Shown here: positions 19,990-24,273 of the stretch, piece after piece
Layout of the letters: each line of letters starts with the position of its first letter
How positions within the stretch are numbered: position 1 is the stretch's first letter
Assembly (NCBI GenBank): GCA_019323195.1
Contig: JAHWHQ010000080.1
Location: 1-24,273 of the forward strand
Direction of reading: 5' to 3'
DNA: 24,273 nucleotides
Origin: Candidatus Woesearchaeota archaeon
Lineage (GTDB): Archaea > Nanobdellota > Nanobdellia > Woesearchaeales > JACPBV01
Notes under the pieces: model-generated
Told to the model about the DNA's origin: nothing
The model's database searches: none
What the model saw: only the letters and a program-made list of their open reading frames with translations
Translations under genes and position numbers: made by a program

Positions 19990-21371
19990 GAAGATAAAAG
20001 GGAAGATGCCTCCTGCAAAAGCCTTTTGCTTTCTTTCTCAGAGCATGAATCTGCTATTACCCTTAAAAGCCCCGGCTCTGTCTTTGAGAACCTGAACCAG
20101 ACAAAACTGTTTCCATCTGCCAGTGCCTTTAATCCGCCGGTCATGCCGCCGGTCTCCTTAATCAGGCATCTCTTATCAAGGTAATAGCCCTTTATCCTGC
20201 CTCTTATCTCTTTTATATCTGCCTGCCCTTTAAACCTTATCTTTTCCTGGAGGGAATAATACTCGGGAAGATCGCCTATCAGCTGCTTTAATGCCCTGCC
20301 TTTTTCATTTATTATCTTAAGCAGGCATAAGACTGAGAGGATGCCGTCCCTGCACCTTGAAGGCGGGATTATAACGCCGCCGTTAGAGCCCTCACCGCCT
20401 ATAGGAGAATCCAGCCTAAGCATCTCATCAACAACATTTATCTCGCCGACCTCTACCTCCTTAACATCACAGTTGTGCTTTTGTGCAATAACACTTACAA
20501 GGTTAGAGGTCGCATCGTTAGTCACAACAGTCCCGCTGCTCTTTTCAAGGATATCATCAGCTATAAGGGCAAGAAGGTAGTTGCCGTCAACAAGGCTGCC
20601 GTCATCCAACAGGATCTCTGCCCGGTCTGCATCGCAGTCAAGGCCTGCTGCAAAATCTGCACCCTCTTTTTTGATTATTCCCTTAAGGTATCTCAGGGAT
20701 TCCTCATTAGGCTCTATCTTACGGATGAATCTGCCGCCATAATCATTTATTACCATTATATTGCTTAACCCTAACTTTTTTATTATCCTACTAAGGATCA
20801 TGCCTGAGCCGCCGTTTACGTCTATGATTATCCTTGACTTATTACTGAACTTGCCAATGGCTTTTTTCAGGAAAAGGGCATACATATCTATTATCTCTTT
20901 ATTTTTCTCATCAATTTTCTTCTTTTCATTACTCCTATCAACTGGATGCTTTTCCAGAAATCCCTCTTTAGGCAGGCTGCTTATCTTATTGAAATCAGTT
21001 ATTAACTTATGGATATCCTTCGGCCTGAGAACAGCGCCGTCCCTGTCCAGAAACTTAAACCCGTTATACTCCGGCTCGTTATGGGAGGCGGTTATCATTA
21101 TTCCTCCATCCGCCTTGAACTCCCTGACTGCCAGCTCAAGGGCAGCTACAGGAACTATGCCTGCATCTATTATGTTGAGGAATGAGGTAAAGAGGGCTTT
21201 TTTTAATGCCTTGTTTGAAGCTCTTGTGTCATAGCCAATGGCTACTAAAGGCTCTTTGCCAAGCTTTTTCTTAAGAAACCCGTTAAAAAGATAGCTGTAC
21301 TTAAGGGCTGTCTCTTCTGTGAGGTCTTTTCCGTAGACACCGCGTATGCCTGAAAATGACTGGACGAGCAT
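19980..21371 (-). CDS. Phosphoglucomutase/phosphomannomutase family protein
   Basis: A 463-residue alpha-D-phosphohexomutase that moves phosphate between C1 and C6 of a hexose. Domain 1 opens with SFSGIRGVYG and holds the phospho-serine loop ITASHNEPEYNGFKF (Ser96; HNEPEYNG rather than HNPPEYNG). Domain 2 has the metal loop DCDADR (245-250; DGDADR is usual). Domain 3 has GGEGSNGGVI (325-333), the sugar-binding loop, normally GEESGG or GEQSGH. Domain 4 has RFSKTEPGLLRV (427-438) for phosphate. The odd sugar loop makes the substrate (mannose, glucose or glucosamine phosphate) uncertain. ATG 21371 is chosen, as a TATA box lies 27 bases upstream. It probably supplies sugar nucleotides for surface glycans. 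Confidence 0.87.
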   Translation of the reverse strand: MLVQSFSGIRGVYGKDLTEETALKYSYLFNGFLKKKLGKEPLVAIGYDTRASNKALKKALFTSFLNIIDAGIVPVAALELAVREFKADGGIMITASHNEPEYNGFKFLDRDGAVLRPKDIHKLITDFNKISSLPKEGFLEKHPVDRSNEKKKIDEKNKEIIDMYALFLKKAIGKFSNKSRIIIDVNGGSGMILSRIIKKLGLSNIMVINDYGGRFIRKIEPNEESLRYLKGIIKKEGADFAAGLDCDADRAEILLDDGSLVDGNYLLALIADDILEKSSGTVVTNDATSNLVSVIAQKHNCDVKEVEVGEINVVDEMLRLDSPIGGEGSNGGVIIPPSRCRDGILSVLCLLKIINEKGRALKQLIGDLPEYYSLQEKIRFKGQADIKEIRGRIKGYYLDKRCLIKETGGMTGGLKALADGNSFVWFRFSKTEPGLLRVIADSCSEKESKRLLQEASSLLSSYR

Positions 21372-21393
21372 AGCATGAAAGAGAATGCATGGG

Positions 21394-21402
21394 TTTATAA
21401 AA
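21394..21402 (-). promoter_or_regulatory. TATA box of the phosphohexomutase gene
   Basis: TTTTATAAA on the minus strand is centred 27 bases before ATG 21371, in the 40-bp gap after the surface-protein stop. It fixes the start and shows the mutase has its own promoter. Confidence 0.6.
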
Positions 21403-21411
21403 TTAATGGAG

Positions 21412-24096
21412 CTATGATTCATGCCAGGGGTTCTGGTCTGAGTCAGGCTCTACAACCCTGATAAGGAAATTGTCCTCATATGATTTACCAGTGTTCTCAT
21501 TTGTGATTTTGATCTTGAAATTAAATGAATTAAACATGGAAAGGTCATCTATTTCGGAATTGCAGTTGACATTTTTGGTCGTCCATTCTATCCAGCAGGC
21601 GATATAATCAGGAAAAGGGTAGTAATCCAAAGACTTTTTGACTGTAATATGACCTCCTGAAGTAGAGGTAGGATAACTGGTCTGAACCGAGAACTCGTAC
21701 CTATAGTAATACCTTAAGCTATCAATATCAATAGGGATGCCGTTTGAATCAAGAAGGTATTTGTAGAAGGGCTTTCCAAAAACATCATAGTTGACATTGC
21801 CGTCCTCGATCGTGACAAGGTCAGGAAGGTTGAAGGTAAAGCCTTCATCTACAGGTTCAGGGATGTTGACAGTGAAGGAGTCTGTATATGCTTCACTGTC
21901 TTTGGTTATCTGCAGATAAAACTCCTGCGAGTAGGAGGATTCAAAACTATTAGCCTTGCAGTAAACTTTTTTAGTAATACTATCTATACTACATTCTATA
22001 ATCTCATCTTCATCCTTGCACATCTCACCAATACTTTTATAGGTAGCGCCGTCAGATGATATCTTATAGGCATAATCACCAGGATTGCTGACAAAAGCAC
22101 CTGAGGAATCACGAAGGTAGTTATATACAGGCCCCTCAAAAACATCAGCATTAGGGTTGGCATCTTCCTTAATCTCAAGATTATCAAAAGGAAGGATGAA
22201 TTCAAGGGGTTTTATATAAGGAGTGACCCTGACAGTGAAAGAGTCTGTATAGGTCTTCCCGTTCTCGTCAAGGCTTGTTATCTTTATATAAAAGTCGTAC
22301 TCACCTGCAGTAAAATCGCCATTGACATCGCAGGAAACTAAGCCGGTGTCATAGTCTATCGCGCATATCAGGCTCTTAGCCGCATCATCTTCATCATATC
22401 TAGTAGCGCTCTGCCCGTACTCTTCTGCGTCAGCTTCAGTTGAGATGCCGCAGGTATACTTACCCTGGAAAACATCCTGCGCAATAGCATTGCCATCAGA
22501 GTCAGTGAAAGATTTCCAAAGAGGGTTGGCAAGAACATTGCCATTGCTGCTCCTTGCTTCAATATCAATAGGATTAGTGAAAAGCAGATTAAATACATAA
22601 TCGCCAGCTGTAACAGCCTTAACAGTAAAGGTATCTACTTTAGAATCAGAAGGATCATGTGGGTTTGTAACCCTTATCTTAAATGTATGGGAATTAGAAT
22701 TCGCAGGGTCAGAAAAATCACTGCTGACCTCGCAGCTTACTATCTTATTTTTCCCTATATTACAGGCAATTGTTCCAGTGCCAGATGACGGGGTATATAC
22801 AGCACTCTTCTCACTATAACTTTCAGCTGAGATCTCATAGGTATAACCCTTAAACCTCCTGCCCTTGTCCAGGGCGCTGTTGCCTGCCGGGAGGTGCCAG
22901 AGAGGGACCTTAAAGATGTTAGTGTTGCTCTTGCTGGGGCCTATGTCAACAGAATCAAGGGTAAGCTCAAACTCGCTGATAGTCTCGGTTGTTGGTGTAG
23001 GCACCTCACCCTCGGATGCAGCAGATGTGGTAAGTCTATCACCTGGAGGAACGTCATCAGGGACCTCATCCAAAACCTCTTCACTTAATGCTGCTAAGTC
23101 CGCTTCTCCCAGGTCTGGATGCTCACTCTCAAGGGTAACGCCTACGCCTACGCTCTGGATTATGTCTGCGCAGTAGCCTGCAATGTCGCTGTCAAGGACG
23201 TAGCTTACTATCGTATCCTCGCTCAGCTCGCTAAAGTGCCACATGATCAATGGATCCGGGGATATCACCTTGAAATAATCATAATCATCGCCGCTAATCT
23301 CTTTTATATGCTCATATAAGTCACCCACATAGTCTTTCGGTATCCTTTCTATGAGCTTGAAGTGCTCTACGCTGCCTTCAGGCTGGATAAGTATCTCTAC
23401 CACGGTTGTTCCAGGGTCTCGTCCGCAGTTGCATCTTCTTGCGATCCTTACAGTCTGGTTCGTCTCTACAAACCTGTCTAACTCTTCCTCGATAGTGCCA
23501 TTAGGACAGCCTTCATAATCAGGGGATGCCTTGCATTCTTCCAGGATCTTTTCTGCAATATCCTTAGTAATGTTGACAACCTCAAAGGTGCAGTCATACT
23601 GGCATTCCTTATTTACCAATGCTGCTGAAGAGCCGGTCCCTCCAAGATACAGCCCGAGGTCTTTCCTTGAGGTTTCAGAACAGAGGAAGTAGGGCTTTTC
23701 CAGCTCAATATTGCCTGCATAGAAAGAGCTTACAACCTTGTCGTCCTTGACCAAAAAGGCGTTCTGCCTAGTGCTGTCTTCTATGGCATCCCTGATAAGG
23801 GGGTAATCAGACAATGACCTAAAAAGCCTGTCATTATCCTTCTTAAGGTCGACAAAGTAGACCTTGTCGATGTTGCAGGGGATCTTAAAGCTTTTTTCAG
23901 AAACGCTTCCTATGTCGCTGTAAACGCTCTCGACAGATTTTTTGAGGCCGTCCTCCAACAATACCATGCCGCTCCTGCAGGAGGCGCTGTTGACGCGGTT
24001 AAGGGCATTGATGCCGAACAGCACTATCATCACAGTTATGACTCCTATAAGGATATATTTGAAGAAACTGCCATATATCTGCCCTCTTTTTTTCAT
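21412..24096 (-). CDS. Large membrane-anchored surface protein with four Ig-like cysteine-paired repeats
   Basis: An 894-residue protein starting MKKRGQ, with one hydrophobic helix at about 14-32 that anchors or exports it. Residues ~35-320 are a Cys-containing domain (Cys pairs at 165/169, 188/197 and 222/224) of a kind I associate with DPANN cell-surface proteins. A Thr/Ser/Pro/Glu-rich linker follows (about 324-375). Four repeats of ~115-130 residues follow, at about 375-495, 499-626, 630-746 and 752-884. Each starts with an F-x-L strand and ends with TDSFTV or a variant, like Ig/cadherin-type beta sandwiches. Each has a Cys pair: 445/455, 578/589, 702/713, 834/845. Probably it extends outward for attachment or envelope structure (inference). 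A TATA box lies at 24121-24130. Confidence 0.7.
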   Translation of the reverse strand: MKKRGQIYGSFFKYILIGVITVMIVLFGINALNRVNSASCRSGMVLLEDGLKKSVESVYSDIGSVSEKSFKIPCNIDKVYFVDLKKDNDRLFRSLSDYPLIRDAIEDSTRQNAFLVKDDKVVSSFYAGNIELEKPYFLCSETSRKDLGLYLGGTGSSAALVNKECQYDCTFEVVNITKDIAEKILEECKASPDYEGCPNGTIEEELDRFVETNQTVRIARRCNCGRDPGTTVVEILIQPEGSVEHFKLIERIPKDYVGDLYEHIKEISGDDYDYFKVISPDPLIMWHFSELSEDTIVSYVLDSDIAGYCADIIQSVGVGVTLESEHPDLGEADLAALSEEVLDEVPDDVPPGDRLTTSAASEGEVPTPTTETISEFELTLDSVDIGPSKSNTNIFKVPLWHLPAGNSALDKGRRFKGYTYEISAESYSEKSAVYTPSSGTGTIACNIGKNKIVSCEVSSDFSDPANSNSHTFKIRVTNPHDPSDSKVDTFTVKAVTAGDYVFNLLFTNPIDIEARSSNGNVLANPLWKSFTDSDGNAIAQDVFQGKYTCGISTEADAEEYGQSATRYDEDDAAKSLICAIDYDTGLVSCDVNGDFTAGEYDFYIKITSLDENGKTYTDSFTVRVTPYIKPLEFILPFDNLEIKEDANPNADVFEGPVYNYLRDSSGAFVSNPGDYAYKISSDGATYKSIGEMCKDEDEIIECSIDSITKKVYCKANSFESSYSQEFYLQITKDSEAYTDSFTVNIPEPVDEGFTFNLPDLVTIEDGNVNYDVFGKPFYKYLLDSNGIPIDIDSLRYYYRYEFSVQTSYPTSTSGGHITVKKSLDYYPFPDYIACWIEWTTKNVNCNSEIDDLSMFNSFNFKIKITNENTGKSYEDNFLIRVVEPDSDQNPWHES

Positions 24097-24120
24097 TATT
24101 ACCGAATTATTATGATTATT

Positions 24121-24130
24121 CTTTATATAT
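24121..24130 (-). promoter_or_regulatory. TATA box of the surface-protein gene
   Basis: ATATATAAAG on the minus strand is centred about 30 bases before ATG 24096, which predicts a leader of a few bases. Confidence 0.55.
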
Positions 24131-24273
24131 TTTTTCTTTTATTCCAGCTTCATCCATAAAATGAAGGTTGCCATCAAATCAGGCTGGCAGGAATCCACTT
24201 CATTAATTAAGGAAATGAATATCAGTCTGATTTCCTAAAAATTGACATCCAATAATATAAATTTTTTTGAATT
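24131..24273. other. Gene-free right edge
   Basis: No supported gene. A 25-codon plus-strand frame from ATG 24161 ends at 24238 and has no promoter or ribosome-binding support. AATATAAATTT near 24252-24263 is a TATA-like box facing right and may serve a gene starting just outside the window. Confidence 0.3.

Noticed and set aside
24161..24238. 25-codon plus-strand frame near the right edge
   Set aside because: No ribosome-binding site or promoter at a suitable distance, and no recognisable sequence.

Overview
The window looks like a compact DPANN-type archaeal chromosome, most likely of the Woesearchaeota/Pacearchaeota kind. Archaeal markers are the NreA repair protein, a RecJ-like DHH phosphoesterase, a DUF131 membrane protein, a degenerate RAD55/KaiC-type protein and a surface protein starting MKKRGQ. 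Most genes have an A/T-rich TATA box 25-40 bp before the start codon; many transcripts appear leaderless, and others carry a Shine-Dalgarno site. Several genes are bacterial in type (short AlaRS, RibA, RibD, KilA-N protein), as is common in this group. The phylum call is inference from gene content, not phylogeny.

Layout. 1-1203 (+): tail of a probable PD-(D/E)XK nuclease, then a KilA-N protein. 1262-2870 (-): a likely operon of flavodoxin, a conserved 'hydrolase' family protein and a PAP2 phosphatase. 2988-3408: tRNA-Gly(TCC) with a duplicated 5' end, then the first copy of a 160-200 bp inverted-repeat element. 3455-5294: alpha/beta hydrolase converging on a DHH phosphoesterase. 5294-7436: a divergent promoter serves the DHH gene and an nreA operon with a DUF4145-like partner. 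7425-10387 (-): MgtC family, PilZ-like, Dus and a repeat-bearing helical protein. 10551-13518 (+): AlaRS, the RAD55-like protein and a 4-helix membrane protein. 13564-15213: small genes and structured non-coding DNA, including the second copy of the element. 15214-15822: ribA. 15900-17133: a frameshifted restriction-endonuclease-like gene between 11-bp inverted repeats. 17273-18773 (-): ACT-domain protein and APH-type kinase. 18916-19989: ribD. 19980-21371 (-): phosphohexomutase. 21412-24096 (-): large cysteine-paired surface protein.

Functional themes are DNA repair (NreA with a PCNA-binding tail, DHH, the partial nuclease), riboflavin synthesis (RibA, RibD), translation (AlaRS, Dus, tRNA-Gly), and cell surface or sugar metabolism (mutase, surface protein, PAP2). 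The most unusual non-coding signal is the two-copy element. Each copy folds as a long nested hairpin and ends exactly 18 bases before a TTTATAAA box of a downstream gene. Copy 1 is flanked by an 8-bp direct repeat, which suggests transposition.
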